A stretch of 64,000 nt of DNA from contig CP007152.1 of NCBI GenBank assembly GCA_000831005.1, positions 3,906,001 through 3,970,000 of the forward strand, in the 5' to 3' direction. Below are positions 10,884 to 20,608 of this stretch, one piece after another. Under the pieces are notes generated by a model, which did not search any database, was not told the DNA's origin, and saw only the letters and a list, made by a program, of their open reading frames with translations. A program made the translations under genes and the position numbers. Each line of letters opens with the position of its first letter. The stretch's first letter is position 1. Source of the stretch: Marinobacter salarius (GTDB taxonomy: Bacteria > Pseudomonadota > Gammaproteobacteria > Pseudomonadales > Oleiphilaceae).

Positions 10884-11054
10884 ATGCTGGGATTCCTGAA
10901 GGGCGATCCAAAGAAGAAACTGCAGAAGGAATACGAAGCCAAGCTTCAGAAGGCGCTGCATGCCCAGCGCAATGGTGACTTACGTACCCATGGCACGTTG
11001 ATGGAGGAGGCGGAGAAGATTTATGCGGAGTTGCAGAAGATGGACAAGGAGTAG
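10884..11054 (+). CDS. Small charged DUF6435-like protein
   Basis: Protein of 56 residues beginning MLGFLKGDPKKKLQKEYEAK and continuing as a lysine/glutamate-rich, probably helical chain. Similar short proteins occur widely in marine gammaproteobacteria (DUF6435); the function is unknown. The ATG at 10884 is preferred to the upstream in-frame start at 10833 because AGGTGA lies just before it. Confidence 0.7.
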   Translation: MLGFLKGDPKKKLQKEYEAKLQKALHAQRNGDLRTHGTLMEEAEKIYAELQKMDKE

Positions 11055-11074
11055 CATTTCAAGCTTGGCGGGTG

Positions 11075-11185
11075 GGTCGGCTGGCACACCCCTGTTCAAA
11101 ACACGCCCGTAGATACGTCCATGTAGGGCTCGGTCGCGCCATCCCTGGCGCTCCACGGTTTTGAACAGGGGTGTGCCAGCCGACC
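11075..11185. repeat. Long palindromic repeat, copy 1
   Basis: Two perfect 28-base arms (11075-11102 and 11158-11185) flank a 55-base loop. The arm starts GGTCGGCTGGCACACC. The loop, read on the minus strand, contains CTACATGGACGTATCTACGG, which recurs in three other places in the window (13893-13990, 14099-14152, 34027-34135). It lies between the small DUF6435-like gene and cbpM. Confidence 0.85.
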
Positions 11186-11191
11186 TGGTGA

Positions 11192-11536
11192 CTATGCCTC
11201 GCCTAAAAATTGCCTCAATTGTCGATTCAGGCGATCGACCTCACGTCGCATCTCCTGGACCTCGTCGAGAAGCTCAAGGGACATGGCCAACCCCGGTAGG
11301 TTCATTTTAAGATCACGCTGCAAACGCTGGGCCTTTCGCAAACGGGCGAGGGCCTCCAGATCAAATTGCCACTGGCGCGCTTCCGGGGATTCCTCGACCG
11401 GGGCGATCACACCGTAGCTCACCAGTTTAATAACAAACTCGGCGTGGCAGTCCCCGCGTTCGCATATTTCCCGCAAGGTGAATGTAGCGGTTGGTTCCAC
11501 CAGTTCGACGCTCAGGATATGGTCTTTGTCAGTCAT
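11192..11536 (-). CDS. cbpM: Chaperone modulator CbpM
   Basis: Protein of 114 residues. It has a MerR-like N-terminal helix region (TATFTLREICERGDCHAEFV) and a C-terminal coiled coil (LLDEVQEMRREVDRLNRQL). CbpM binds the J-domain of CbpA and inhibits both its co-chaperone and DNA-binding activity. It lies 14 bases downstream of cbpA on the same strand, the expected operon arrangement. Confidence 0.88.
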   Translation of the reverse strand: MTDKDHILSVELVEPTATFTLREICERGDCHAEFVIKLVSYGVIAPVEESPEARQWQFDLEALARLRKAQRLQRDLKMNLPGLAMSLELLDEVQEMRREVDRLNRQLRQFLGEA

Positions 11537-11550
11537 CCTTCATCCCCCGC

Positions 11551-12534
11551 TTACACATGCAACTTGCTGCGTGGATTGAATCCTTTTTCGGCCTCGGCCA
11601 ACTGCTTGTAGAGTTCCTCGGCTTTTTCGCTGTGCCGCTCAGGCATCACGATCTGCAACACCACTAGCTGGTCGCCAGGATGCTTGCCTGGCAGGCCCTT
11701 GCCTTTAAGGCGCAGCTTGCGACCGCTGGAAGAGCCCTTGGGCACCTTCACGTTCACCTTCGAGCCCACGGTCGGAACCGTGACCGAGGCGCCAAGAGCC
11801 GCCTCCCAGGGTGCGATGGGAACCGTCACCATTATATCCCGCCCTTCGACCGTAAAGTGGGGGTGCGGTGCGTATTCCACCTCGATAAACAGGTCACCGT
11901 TCTCCGCACCACCCATGCCAGGAGCGCCCTGACCTTTCAGGCGGATGTGCTGCCCTTCTTTCATGCCAGCGGGGATCTTCACGTTGAGGGTTTTCTGGCG
12001 CGGTACGACGCGGCCTTGGGCGTCGGCTTCCTGGACGTTAAACGACACCTGCTTTTCGCAGCCGTGGAAGGCTTCCTCCAGGAACAGCGCGATCCGGGCA
12101 TGAACGTCTTCACCCCGCATGCGCATAGATTGACGCGCGCCGCCGAAGCCACCGCCAAACGCGGAGCCAAATCCGGCTCCCGCGCGACGGCCGCCGCCGA
12201 AGATTTCCTCGAAGAAGTCGCTGAACTGCCGCGCATCGGCCTCGGTATAACCACCGCCCCCAAAGCCGGAGGCACTCTCCCATCCGGGAGGACGCTCAAA
12301 CGACCCATCCTGCCGGGCGCCGTATTTCTTAAGCTCGTCGTATTCGGCCCGTTTTTCGGGGTCTTTCAGTACTTCATAGGCCTCGCTGACGTCCTTGAAC
12401 TTGCCGGAGGCGTTCTCTTCCTTGCTGACATCCGGATGGTATTTCCGGGCCAGTTTGCGATAGGCCTTCTTGATGTCCTCGGGGGAGGCAGACTCGCTCA
12501 CACCGAGTACGGCGTAATAGTCTTTGAAGTCCAT
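11551..12534 (-). CDS. cbpA: DnaJ-like co-chaperone/nucleoid protein CbpA
   Basis: Protein of 327 residues. An N-terminal J-domain (residues 4-70) contains the HPD motif in ARKYHPDVSKEEN. A Gly/Phe-rich linker follows, then the two C-terminal substrate-binding domains; the zinc-finger domain of DnaJ is absent, as in CbpA. It stimulates DnaK ATPase and can bind curved DNA. The ATG at 12534 (MDFKDYYAVLGV) is chosen because GAGGG lies upstream at good spacing. Confidence 0.92.
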   Translation of the reverse strand: MDFKDYYAVLGVSESASPEDIKKAYRKLARKYHPDVSKEENASGKFKDVSEAYEVLKDPEKRAEYDELKKYGARQDGSFERPPGWESASGFGGGGYTEADARQFSDFFEEIFGGGRRAGAGFGSAFGGGFGGARQSMRMRGEDVHARIALFLEEAFHGCEKQVSFNVQEADAQGRVVPRQKTLNVKIPAGMKEGQHIRLKGQGAPGMGGAENGDLFIEVEYAPHPHFTVEGRDIMVTVPIAPWEAALGASVTVPTVGSKVNVKVPKGSSSGRKLRLKGKGLPGKHPGDQLVVLQIVMPERHSEKAEELYKQLAEAEKGFNPRSKLHV

Positions 12535-12684
12535 GTTTTCCCTCACACCTGCTTTAATGGCTGGGCATTTTTCGCCCGATTATTAATTCTATATTTGATG
12601 AGGAAGTGAAAATTACAAGGTGGGGGTGTATCAGAATTGATGCGTATCAGGTGGCTGTGGCCTGGAGTTTAATCTGGGCACCTA

Positions 12685-13865
12685 GTGTCCCGTGCGGTTA
12701 ATTCGCTGACTTATTATCGATTAAACTCAGCTTTGCCCGTGCCACCGATGTCATAATGGATTCGGCGCTTTTGTGCCATCGGAATGGCTTGGCCAGTTTC
12801 TCATTGTGAACCTTGATGTACTTCTTAATTGCAGACTTCAGTTCGCTGACGCTGGTGAAAATACCCCGATAAAGCGCTCGTCGTTCCAGTTGGCCGAACC
12901 AGCCCTCGACCGCATTCAGCCAGGACGCGCTCGTGGGCGTGAAATGCAGCTTGAACCGATCGTGCTTGGCCAGCCAGGCTTTGACCTCCGGGGTTTTATG
13001 CGTAGAGCTGTTATCCAGAATCAAGTGCAGATCCAGAGCCTTCGGGGTTTCCCGGTCGATCTGTCGCAAGAAGTCCAAAAACTCCTTGGCTCGGTGACGC
13101 TGGGTGATGCGGCCAATCACCTTGCCCGTTAAAATATTGAAGGCAGCGTACAGGCTGGTCGTGCCATGGCGCTTGTAATCGTGTGTGTGACGCTCAACTT
13201 GCCCAGGCCTGAGCTGTAATTTTGGCTGCGTCCGGTCGAGAGCCTGAATCTGGGTCTTTTCATCAACAGACAGAACCAGAGCATTGTCCGGCGGATTCAT
13301 ATAAAGGCCGACAACGTCACACACTTTTTCAGCAAAGTTCGGATCGTTACTGATTTTGAACGTTCTGAGCCGGTGCGGCTTCAAATCAGCCGCTTGCCAG
13401 ATCTGACGCACTTGCCAGCAGGTCACCCCGGCATGCTTGGCCATGAGACTGATGCTCCAGTGTGTGGCCTCTTTAGGGACCTTGTGGACCGAGTCCTCTA
13501 AAATCTTCTTGACGGTTTTGTTGTCCAGTTTTCGGGGCTGACCTGGTCGCGGTGCATCGCAAAGCCCCTCAAGACCTTGTTCACTGTAGCGCTTGCGCCA
13601 TTTGAATACGGTTTGAGTGCTGACCTGAAGCGAGTCCGAGATCGATTGAGCGTCTCGCCTTCATTCAGCAACAAAAGAATCCTGGCACGTTGAGCCAGAT
13701 GCTGGCTCAGAGTATTGGTTCGGCACCAGCCTTCGAGTTCCAGTTGATCGTGTACAGTCAGGTTAAAGGGCGCTGCGGGTTTGGGCACAGTGGAGACCTA
13801 TTCTTGCTGATCAATGAGCTTCCATTATAACCGATATGAGTCAGCGAATTAACCGCACGGAACAC
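12685..13865 (-). mobile_element. IS630-family insertion sequence
   Basis: Element of 1181 bases bounded by 26-base terminal inverted repeats with one mismatch (12685-12710 and 13840-13865; both end in GTGCGGTTAATTCGCTGAC). TA dinucleotides flank both ends (12683-12684 and 13866-13867), as expected for the TA target duplication of the IS630/Tc1/mariner superfamily. The wider target appears to be CTAG. One transposase gene lies on the minus strand. Confidence 0.93.
12698..13788 (-). CDS. IS630-family transposase (frame broken once)
   Basis: The N-terminal helix-turn-helix part and the DDE catalytic part are in different frames; one G is missing near 13651 (GAGACGGCTCAA read as GAGACGCTCAA). 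Restoring it gives about 363 residues. Catalytic region: LSVDEKTQIQALDR, HLILDNSSTHKTP and WLNAVEGWFGQLERRAL carry the D, D and E. Some IS630 elements use programmed frameshifting, but no slippery run is present here and the lesion resembles the other single-base losses in the window. Confidence 0.88.
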
Positions 13866-13892
13866 TAGCCTGCAGGCTTTGCGGGTAGCGCA

Positions 13893-13990
13893 AAGGCGGG
13901 GCACTCTTCCGGGACACGCTGTAAATACGTCCCTGTACGCTCGACAAAAACATCCATGTTTTTGACGTTCCCGGAAGAGTGCCCCGCCTT
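13893..13990. repeat. Long palindromic repeat, copy 2
   Basis: Perfect 22-base arms (13893-13914 and 13969-13990; arm starts AAGGCGGGGCACTCTTCC) around a 54-base loop. The loop on the minus strand carries GTACAGGGACGTATTTACAG, the conserved core of this repeat family, although the arms differ from the other copies. It stands just beyond the right end of the IS630 element. Confidence 0.8.
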
Positions 13991-14098
13991 CGCTTGTTCT
14001 GAACCTTCAGATATTTCTGACTCTGCAGGTATCTGAGATGACGATATGCGATATCACCGAGGTATCTCAAACACTGGTGGGAGGGACTGCTCAGAAAT

Positions 14099-14152
14099 GT
14101 GGAGCGCCAGGATGGCGCGACCAAGCCCTACATGGACGTATTTACGGGTTTT
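14099..14152. repeat. Palindromic repeat family, copy 3 (core with poor arms)
   Basis: Sequence GTGGAGCGCCAGGATGGCGC followed by CTACATGGACGTATTTACGG matches the loop of copy 1 almost base for base. Flanking sequence (about 14078-14098 and 14153-14182) is only weakly complementary, so this copy looks decayed. Together with copy 2 it fills the 380-base interval between the IS630 element and the phosphotransferase gene; I see nothing else there. Confidence 0.6.
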
Positions 14153-14247
14153 CCGTTTACCCGGAAGAAAGACCACCCCACCCGCCGGCCGCTGCCCCCC
14201 AATGCCGGGCAACTATGTAATAAATGAAGGCAACAGAAAAGATGACC

Positions 14248-15305
14248 ATGAACCCAGAGTTGGTAGACGTTTTGCCAGCCCACCAATTTGATGAAGACAG
14301 CTCCGTACCTGGCTACAGCAAGCCATACCAGGTTTCGGTACCAAGCTGGACGTACAGCAATTCCAGGGCGGACAGTCGAACCCCACGTTTCTGCTGGACA
14401 CCGACAGCGGCCAATACGTTCTGCGCAAAAAGCCGCCCGGGAAAACACTGCCCTCCGCTCACATGGTGGAGCGGGAATACAAAGTCATGCGCGCTTTGTC
14501 CGAACACACCAGCGTGCCCGTGCCGGCCACCCGGGCTTTGTGTGAAGACAGCAACATCATCGGTACGCCGTTCTACGTCATGGACTTTCTGGAAGGCCGC
14601 ATAGTCAACCACCCGGCGTTGCGGGCGCTGAATCGTCAGGAGCGGATGCCGGCGCACCTGTCGGCCATTGATACCCTGGCGGCACTGCATTCGGTAGACG
14701 TGAATGCGGTGGGCCTGGGTGATTATGGTCGACCCGAAGGTTATGTCGCTCGGCAGGTCGCGCGCTGGAGCAAGCAGTACCTGGCGTCCAAAACTGACGA
14801 GATGCCCGCCATGGACAAACTCATGGAGTGGCTGCCGGAGAACCTGCCGTCCACCGATGAGTCCGCCATTGCCCATGGTGACTACCGCTTTGGCAACCTG
14901 ATGCTGGCACCGGACAAACCGGACGTGATCGCCATTCTGGACTGGGAGTTGTCTACTCTTGGTCATCCGCTGGCGGATCTTGCCTATTACTGCCTGCCGT
15001 ACCACCTGCCTTCGGACATGGAAGGTTCCCGCGGTTTGTTGGGGGAGGATCTGGAAGCCCTGGGCGTTCCCACTGAGCAGGAAACCATTGCCCGTTACTG
15101 CCAACAGACCGGTCGCGATGGCATTGCCGACTGGCATGTGTTCCTGGCGTTTTCGCTGTTCCGTCTGGCGGCGATTGTTCAGGGGGTCTATGCCCGCGCG
15201 CTGCAGGGTAATGCCGCCAATGCCGATGCCCTGCAGGTTGGCAAACGTGCGAGCCAACTGGCGGAAGCGGGCTGGAAAATAGCCAGTGAAGGAGACCGGT
15301 CATGA
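14248..15305 (+). CDS. Phosphotransferase family protein (APH/ACAD10-like; frame broken once)
   Basis: About 352 residues after restoring one C near 14298. The kinase-like fold shows the Brenner motif AIAHGDYRFGNLM and the metal-binding AILDWELSTLGHPLADLAYY. Proteins of this type (aminoglycoside phosphotransferase fold, related to the N-terminal part of ACAD10/11) often stand beside acyl-CoA dehydrogenases and phosphorylate hydroxyacyl compounds. Its stop overlaps the surE-like start (ATGA), and the acyl-CoA ligase follows, so the three form an operon. The start at 14248 is approximate; in-frame ATGs also occur at 14224 and 14242. Confidence 0.8.
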
Positions 15306-16098
15306 GCCAGCCTGCTGCAATCACGGAACCGATGGTCCGTCGCATCCTGATCACCAACGACGACGGCATCAACGCACCGGGGCTGGCGATTCTCGAACGG
15401 ATTGCCCGCAACCTGGCGGAAGAAGTCTGGGTGGTGGCGCCGGAGCATGATCGCAGTGGCGCAGGGCAGAGCATCTCCATTCACGACCCGCTGCGGGTGT
15501 ATGAAAACGGTGAGAAACGCTATGCCGTGTCCGGTACCCCCGCAGACTGTGTGTTGTACTCGCTGGCCCATTGGTTTGGTGATAACCCGCCGGATCTGGT
15601 GCTGTCCGGTGTGAACTGCGGCGCCAATATCAGTGATTCGGTGCAGTACTCCGGAACCGTGGGCGCGGTGCTCAGCGCCGAACATATGGCATACCCGCCA
15701 TTGCGCTGAGCCAGGCCTTCCTGAGCCGGGAAGGCGTTGACTGGTCGCCGGTGTCGGCGTTCGGGGAGCAGGTAATCCGCAAGCTCTGGCAACCGGGCGA
15801 AAACCGGGCCTGGAATGTGAACTTTCCGGCCTGCGACGCCGGTGTGATCCGGCAAGCGCAATGGTGCAACCAATCCACCGGCTCCATTCAGCGGCCCCGC
15901 CTGCTGGCAGGGCAGGATGCCCGTAGCCTGCCTTATTGGTGGCTGGGGTTCGATCGCAGTTCCCGGCACATTACGGCACCGGATGAAGACGTCACCGTGC
16001 TGCGGGAAAAAGCCATTGCGATAACGCCATTGCGTCACCGGGAAGCCCTGCCCGGTGGTACTGGAATATTCGATCTGGCCGCCGCTGCGGCTCACTGA
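15302..16098 (+). CDS. surE: SurE-like 5'/3'-nucleotidase (frame broken once)
   Basis: About 265 residues after restoring one G near 15689 (ATGGGCATA read as ATGGCATA). N-terminal metal site RRILITNDDGINAPG and the SGTPADCVLYSLAHW and LSGVNCGANIS segments are typical of SurE survival nucleotidases, which dephosphorylate nucleoside monophosphates. The location between a phosphotransferase and an acyl-CoA ligase is not that of the usual surE-pcm-nlpD locus, so this may be a paralogue with another phosphomonoester substrate. The C-terminal 25 residues are unlike the family. Confidence 0.75.
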
Positions 16099-16120
16099 AT
16101 TGACTGAGGGGATGACAACA

Positions 16121-17788
16121 ATGACATTTACACGCCACCACAGCGTCTGGCCAAAAGAGTTACCAAAGAGCATGACGCTGCCTGACACCAGCGTTTTCAC
16201 CAACCTGCAAATATCTGCCCTGCGGTATCCGGACCATACAGCGACCATCTACTACGATGCGCCCATGAGCTACAGGCAGCTGCTGACGGAAGTGGAAGCG
16301 ATGGCCGGCTATCTTCAGGCTCAAGGAGTGAAGAAAGGTGACCGTGTTCTGCTCTACATGCAGAACTCCCCCCAGTATGCCATTGCCTACTACGCCATAC
16401 TGCGAGCCGACGCCGTGGTGATTCCGGTGAACCCGATGAACCGGGCTGCAGAGCTGGAACACTACATTGCCGATACCGGTTCGAGGGTGTGCCTGGCCGG
16501 TCAGGAACTGGCCGGCTTTATCCTGCCGATGCTGGACAGCACGGATCTTGAACGGGTGGTGGTGGCGTCCTATAACACCTACATCAATAAGGACACCGAC
16601 CTGGATTTGCCGGCAGAGGTGGCCGCCCCGGCCTGGTCCAAAGACGTACCCGGCGTGGTGAGCTGGGAACAGGCGCTGGCCGGTAATCACAAGCCGGCAG
16701 AGCACACCGCCGGCCCGAACGACCTGGCGGTGATTCCCTACAGTTCCGGGACCACCGGCGCGCCCAAGGGATGCATGCATACGCACCGCAGTGTCATGGC
16801 CACAGCGGTTCACCGGGCGTTCTGGAATCTGAGCACCGCCAACACTGTCCAGCTGGCGACGTTGCCGTTCTTCCACGTGACCGGTATGACCGGCTCCATG
16901 AACAGCCCCATCTACAGCGGTTCAACCACCATCATTATGACGCGCTGGGACCGCACAACCGCCGCCCGGCTGATAGAGCGTTACCAGGTCACCGGCTGGA
17001 CCAACATTGTCACCATGGCGGTGGATTTTCTGTCGAATCCGGACATCGGGCAATACGACCTTTCCAGCCTCAACACCATTGGCGGTGGTGGAGCGGCAAT
17101 GCCGGAAGCGGTGGCTGCCAAGCTTAAAGCCATGACCGGCCTGGATTACATCGAGGGTTATGGCCTGTCGGAAACCATGGCCGCCACCCACATCAACCCG
17201 TCGGATCATCCCAAGCCCCAGTGCCTGGGTATTCCGGTATTCGATGTGGATAGCCGCATCATTGACGTTGAGACCCTGGAAGAGAAAGGCCCGGGCGAAG
17301 TGGGGGAGATTGTTTCCAATGGTCCTCAGGTAACCCAGGGGTACTGGCATCGCCCGGCTGAAACCGAGGCGGCGTTCGTGGACATCGACGGCAAACGCTT
17401 TTTCCGCACCGGTGACCTCGCTTATTACGACGAAGAGGGCTATTTCTTCATGGTGGACCGGGTCAAACGGATGATCAACGCATCAGGCTTCAAGGTGTGG
17501 CCCTCGGAAGTGGAAGGATTGATGTACCGGCATCCGGCCATCCACGAAGTGTGTGTCATTTCATCGCCCCACCCCAAACGCGGTGAGACTGTGAAAGCCT
17601 GCATCGTACTGACGCCGGATGCGGAGACCAGTACCACCGAAGCGGACATCGTCAGTTGGTGTAAGGAGCAGATGGCTGCCTACAAAGTGCCAGAAATCAT
17701 CGAGTTCGTGGATGAGTTGCCGAAATCACCCACGGGCAAGTTGATGTGGCGAGCGCTGCAGGAAGAAGAGTGGAAGGCTAAAGCCTAA
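16121..17788 (+). CDS. AMP-forming acyl-CoA ligase
   Basis: Protein of 555 residues of the acyl-adenylate superfamily. Motifs in order: YSSGTTGAPKGCMHTH (P-loop), GYGLSETMAATHINP, FFRTGDLAYYDEEGYFFMVD and the C-terminal catalytic lysine in LPKSPTGKLMWR. It would activate a carboxylic acid to its CoA thioester in the cytosol. The ATG at 16121 is preferred over an upstream in-frame start inside surE because GAGGGG is 9 bases upstream. Context (ABC importer directly downstream, PimCD-like dehydrogenases) suggests a dicarboxylic or alicyclic acid, which is inference. Confidence 0.88.
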   Translation: MTFTRHHSVWPKELPKSMTLPDTSVFTNLQISALRYPDHTATIYYDAPMSYRQLLTEVEAMAGYLQAQGVKKGDRVLLYMQNSPQYAIAYYAILRADAVVIPVNPMNRAAELEHYIADTGSRVCLAGQELAGFILPMLDSTDLERVVVASYNTYINKDTDLDLPAEVAAPAWSKDVPGVVSWEQALAGNHKPAEHTAGPNDLAVIPYSSGTTGAPKGCMHTHRSVMATAVHRAFWNLSTANTVQLATLPFFHVTGMTGSMNSPIYSGSTTIIMTRWDRTTAARLIERYQVTGWTNIVTMAVDFLSNPDIGQYDLSSLNTIGGGGAAMPEAVAAKLKAMTGLDYIEGYGLSETMAATHINPSDHPKPQCLGIPVFDVDSRIIDVETLEEKGPGEVGEIVSNGPQVTQGYWHRPAETEAAFVDIDGKRFFRTGDLAYYDEEGYFFMVDRVKRMINASGFKVWPSEVEGLMYRHPAIHEVCVISSPHPKRGETVKACIVLTPDAETSTTEADIVSWCKEQMAAYKVPEIIEFVDELPKSPTGKLMWRALQEEEWKAKA

Positions 17789-17806
17789 GCGTTAATTCAT
17801 GCTTAT

Positions 17807-17825
17807 TATTCCGCACTGCGGAATA
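17807..17825. promoter_or_regulatory. Dyad operator candidate upstream of the liv-type operon
   Basis: TATTCCGCACTGCGGAATA is a perfect 9+1+9 palindrome about 125 bases before the livH-like start. Related but less symmetric sites stand upstream of other acyl-CoA genes (26404, 30487, 34249). The pattern suits an IclR-family operator; the IclR gene at 33176-34000 is the obvious candidate regulator. Confidence 0.5.
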
Positions 17826-17949
17826 TCGTTCTAAATATTGACATGCGAGACGTTCGGTGCAATTGTTTCATTAAGCTGATAGATGGGTCGCAAGGCCCTG
17901 CCCAAAACCGCATAACTCGCAACAACAACAAAACAGCGGAGGAGCACAC

Positions 17950-18813
17950 TTGAGCCTTTTTCTACAACAAATCATCAACGGGTTAACCCTGGGGAGTATC
18001 TACGGTCTCGTAGCCCTGGGCCTGACCCTGGTCTACGGGATACTTCATATCCCCAATTTTGCCCATGGCGCGCTCTATATGGTCGGGGCATTCATGTCCT
18101 ACTTTTTCATGGTGGACCTGGGCGCGCACTACTGGATTGCCATGGCCGGTTCGGCCGCGGTGGTCGCTGTCCTGGCGATACTGTGTGAGCGTCTGGTGTT
18201 CCACCCACTGAGGCATTCGCCACCGATCCACGACAAGATCGCCGCCATTGGTATTCTGCTGTTTCTGGAAGCGGTGGTGCAGATGTTCTGGGGGTCGGAC
18301 TTCCGCCGTATGTCATCGCCATTTACCGGCATCATGAATTTCGACGGACTGATTATTCCTGAACAGCGCCTGCTGATCATTGCGGGGGCGTTCGTGTTGG
18401 TAGTGGCCCTGCAGCTTTTCCTGCGCAAGACCATGACGGGGGCGACCATTATCGCCATGGCGCAGAGTCGTGAAGGTGCCTTCCTGGTGGGCATTGATGC
18501 CAACCGGGTGGCGATGATGACGTTTGCGATTTCGGGCATGCTGGCCGCGTTTGCCGCCACACTCTATGCGCCCATCAATCTGGTGTATCCCGCCATGGGG
18601 CACCTGGTCATCATGAAAGCCTTCGTCATTATCATACTCGGTGGCATGGGTAGCGTGCCTGGCGCCATTGCCGGCGGCATGATTATCGGTTTCGCTGAAG
18701 CCCTCGGCGGCTTTTACATCTCGACGTCCTATAAAGACATTATTGCCTTTGGTCTGCTGGTGCTGATTCTGTCAGTTCGTCCACAGGGCCTGTTCGCGAA
18801 GGGGGCGCACTGA
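17950..18813 (+). CDS. livH: Branched-chain amino acid-type ABC transporter permease (LivH-like)
   Basis: Protein of 287 residues with about eight membrane helices. It has the LivH signatures GLTLGSIYGLVALGLTLVYG and NFAHGALYMVGAF, and the coupling region TMTGATIIAMAQSREGAFLVGI. It starts with TTG, supported by GGAGGAG upstream. First gene of an operon livH-M-G-F-J. Transporters of this family import branched-chain amino acids but many carry aromatic or dicarboxylic acids; the surrounding acyl-CoA genes favour an organic acid. Confidence 0.9.
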   Translation: MSLFLQQIINGLTLGSIYGLVALGLTLVYGILHIPNFAHGALYMVGAFMSYFFMVDLGAHYWIAMAGSAAVVAVLAILCERLVFHPLRHSPPIHDKIAAIGILLFLEAVVQMFWGSDFRRMSSPFTGIMNFDGLIIPEQRLLIIAGAFVLVVALQLFLRKTMTGATIIAMAQSREGAFLVGIDANRVAMMTFAISGMLAAFAATLYAPINLVYPAMGHLVIMKAFVIIILGGMGSVPGAIAGGMIIGFAEALGGFYISTSYKDIIAFGLLVLILSVRPQGLFAKGAH

Positions 18814-18815
18814 TC

Positions 18816-19845
18816 ATGTTCAAAGTCGCTTCCCTGCTGATGACGCCAGCCGCCAAGTACCTGATGCTGGCCTTCGCCATACTGTTCCCGCTGGTCGCCG
18901 CGAATGAGTACCAGGTGTACGTGATGGCGACCGCCTTTGTCTGGGCGATCGCGGTCTACGGCCTGAACATCATTACCGGTTTTTGCGGCCAGCTGAACCT
19001 GGCCCACGGCGGTTTTTTTGCCATCGGAGCCTACACCCTTGGCCTGCTGACTGCGACTATGGCTGGAGTTTCTGGCCTGCCTTCCTGGGTGCGCTGGTGA
19101 TGACGGCGGTGCTCGGGTTTCTCGTGGGCATCGTTTCGCTGCGCCTGAAAGAGCATTACTTTGCGATATTCACCCTGTGTGTGGGCTTTATCATCTACCT
19201 GCTGATCGACAAGTGGGAAGAGCTGACCCATGGTACCATCGGTGTCCGAGATATCGCCGCACCCTATGGCTTTGGTTGGTGGACTTTACAGACACCACCC
19301 CGTTCTACTACCTGGTGCTGGCCTTCCTGGTGTTCGCAATCTGGTTCATGGGGCGTTTGTCCAAGTCCCTGCTGGGTCGTACCTTCATTGCCATCCGCAA
19401 CGGTGATGAACTGGCCCAGTCCCTCGGGATCAACCTGATGCGCAATAAAGTCCTGGCCTTTGTACTGTCCACGACCTATGCCGGTCTGGCAGGTGCCCTG
19501 TATGCCGGGATGGTCCGTTTCATCGGCCCGGAAGAGGCCAATATCAACCACACCTTCGACATGATCACCTATCTGCTGGTGGGCGGTATCGGCACCATTA
19601 TGGGGCCGTTGCTGGGCACCGTGGGCATTGTGTGGATTACCCAGTCACTGCAGTTCCTGGAAGAGTACCGAATGATCATTTTCGGGCCGCTGCTGGTGCT
19701 GTTGGTGATCTTCTTCCCCCGGGGCATTACCGGCTCCTTCCTGACCTGGATGCATCGCAAGTCCCAGGCACTGGCGCCTACGAAAAAGCGCCAGGAGAAC
19801 AAGGTCAACACCGCACAGAACCGGGAGGCAGAGAGCAATGCTTAA
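18816..19845 (+). CDS. livM: ABC transporter permease (LivM-like; frame broken twice)
   Basis: About 343 residues after restoring one base near 19054 (GCGGAC read as GCGAC) and one near 19275 (TTTGG plus one). Membrane helices run through the whole protein; GLNIITGFCGQLNLAHGGFFAIGAY and the coupling loop GRTFIAIRNGDELAQSLGIN are LivM hallmarks (each shown only in part). It would pair with the LivH-like subunit to form the channel. The last codons overlap the livG-like start by 8 bases. Confidence 0.88.
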
Positions 19846-20608
19846 GGTAGAAAACGTCACCAAAATGTTTGGCGGTCTGGCGGCGGTTAGCGATGTGTCG
19901 GTGGAGTTCGAAGCCGGCAGGATCAACGCCATTATCGGCCCCAACGGTGCTGGCAAGAGCACCTTTTTCAACCTTATTTCAGGCCTGCACCAGCCCACCT
20001 CCGGCCGTATCCTGCTGGACGGCGTGGACGTCACTAACCTGCCCAGCGACAGGGTCGCACGCCTGGGTGTGGGAAGGACCTTCCAGACGACCAACCTGTT
20101 TGAGCAGGCAACCGTGCTGGACAACCTGATCGTGGGGCACCGGCTGCGGACGAAATCCGGCCTGTGGGACGTGCTGATCAACAGCAAACGCCTGCAACGT
20201 GAAGAGAAGGCGGCGCGGGACAAGGCCATGGAAGCCCTGGAATTTGTGGGCCTTGCCCACGTTGCCGGGCAGTTTATTGCCGACATCACCCAGGAAGAAC
20301 GCAAGCGGGTGGCCTTTGCCCTGGCACTGGCGACCGACCCCAAGATCGTCCTGCTGGATGAGCCGGCGGCCGGGGTTAATCCGGAAGAAACCGTCGGATT
20401 CGCCGCGCTGATGCGGAAAATGGTGGATGAAAAAGGACTCACCGTGTGCCTGATCGAGCACAAGATGGACATGATCATGAGCCTGGCAGACAAGATCATG
20501 GTGCTGGATCACGGTGAAAAGATTGCCGAGGGCACGCCGGAAGAAGTACGCAACAACCCGGTGGTGATCGAAGCCTATCTGGGAGGTGACGAAGATGCTG
20601 CAGCTTAA
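19838..20608 (+). CDS. livG: ABC transporter ATP-binding protein (LivG-like) with atypical signature
   Basis: Protein of 256 residues. Walker A is GPNGAGKST, the LivG-specific VGRTFQTTNLF follows, Walker B is IVLLDEPAAGVNPEE and the switch histidine is in CLIEHKMDM. The signature motif that normally reads LSYGQQR or LSGGQ is replaced by ITQEERKRVAFALALA. This is not a frameshift, as the frame and both sides are well conserved. It overlaps both livM and livF, so translation is coupled. Confidence 0.88.
   Translation: MLKVENVTKMFGGLAAVSDVSVEFEAGRINAIIGPNGAGKSTFFNLISGLHQPTSGRILLDGVDVTNLPSDRVARLGVGRTFQTTNLFEQATVLDNLIVGHRLRTKSGLWDVLINSKRLQREEKAARDKAMEALEFVGLAHVAGQFIADITQEERKRVAFALALATDPKIVLLDEPAAGVNPEETVGFAALMRKMVDEKGLTVCLIEHKMDMIMSLADKIMVLDHGEKIAEGTPEEVRNNPVVIEAYLGGDEDAAA

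Noticed and set aside
12698..13788. IS630 transposase as two separate genes
   Set aside because: The N-terminal fragment turns into nonsense text after GET, and restoring one G joins it smoothly to the DDE part.
16055..16121. Upstream start of the acyl-CoA ligase inside surE
   Set aside because: The extra N-terminal 22 residues are unlike the family and the start lacks a ribosome binding site, whereas 16121 has GAGGGG at good distance.
18816..19845. Programmed ribosomal frameshifting in livM and the other split genes
   Set aside because: No slippery heptamers, two breaks per gene in several cases, and all need the same kind of base restoration. Only the IS3 orfA/orfB overlap has a real slippery site.
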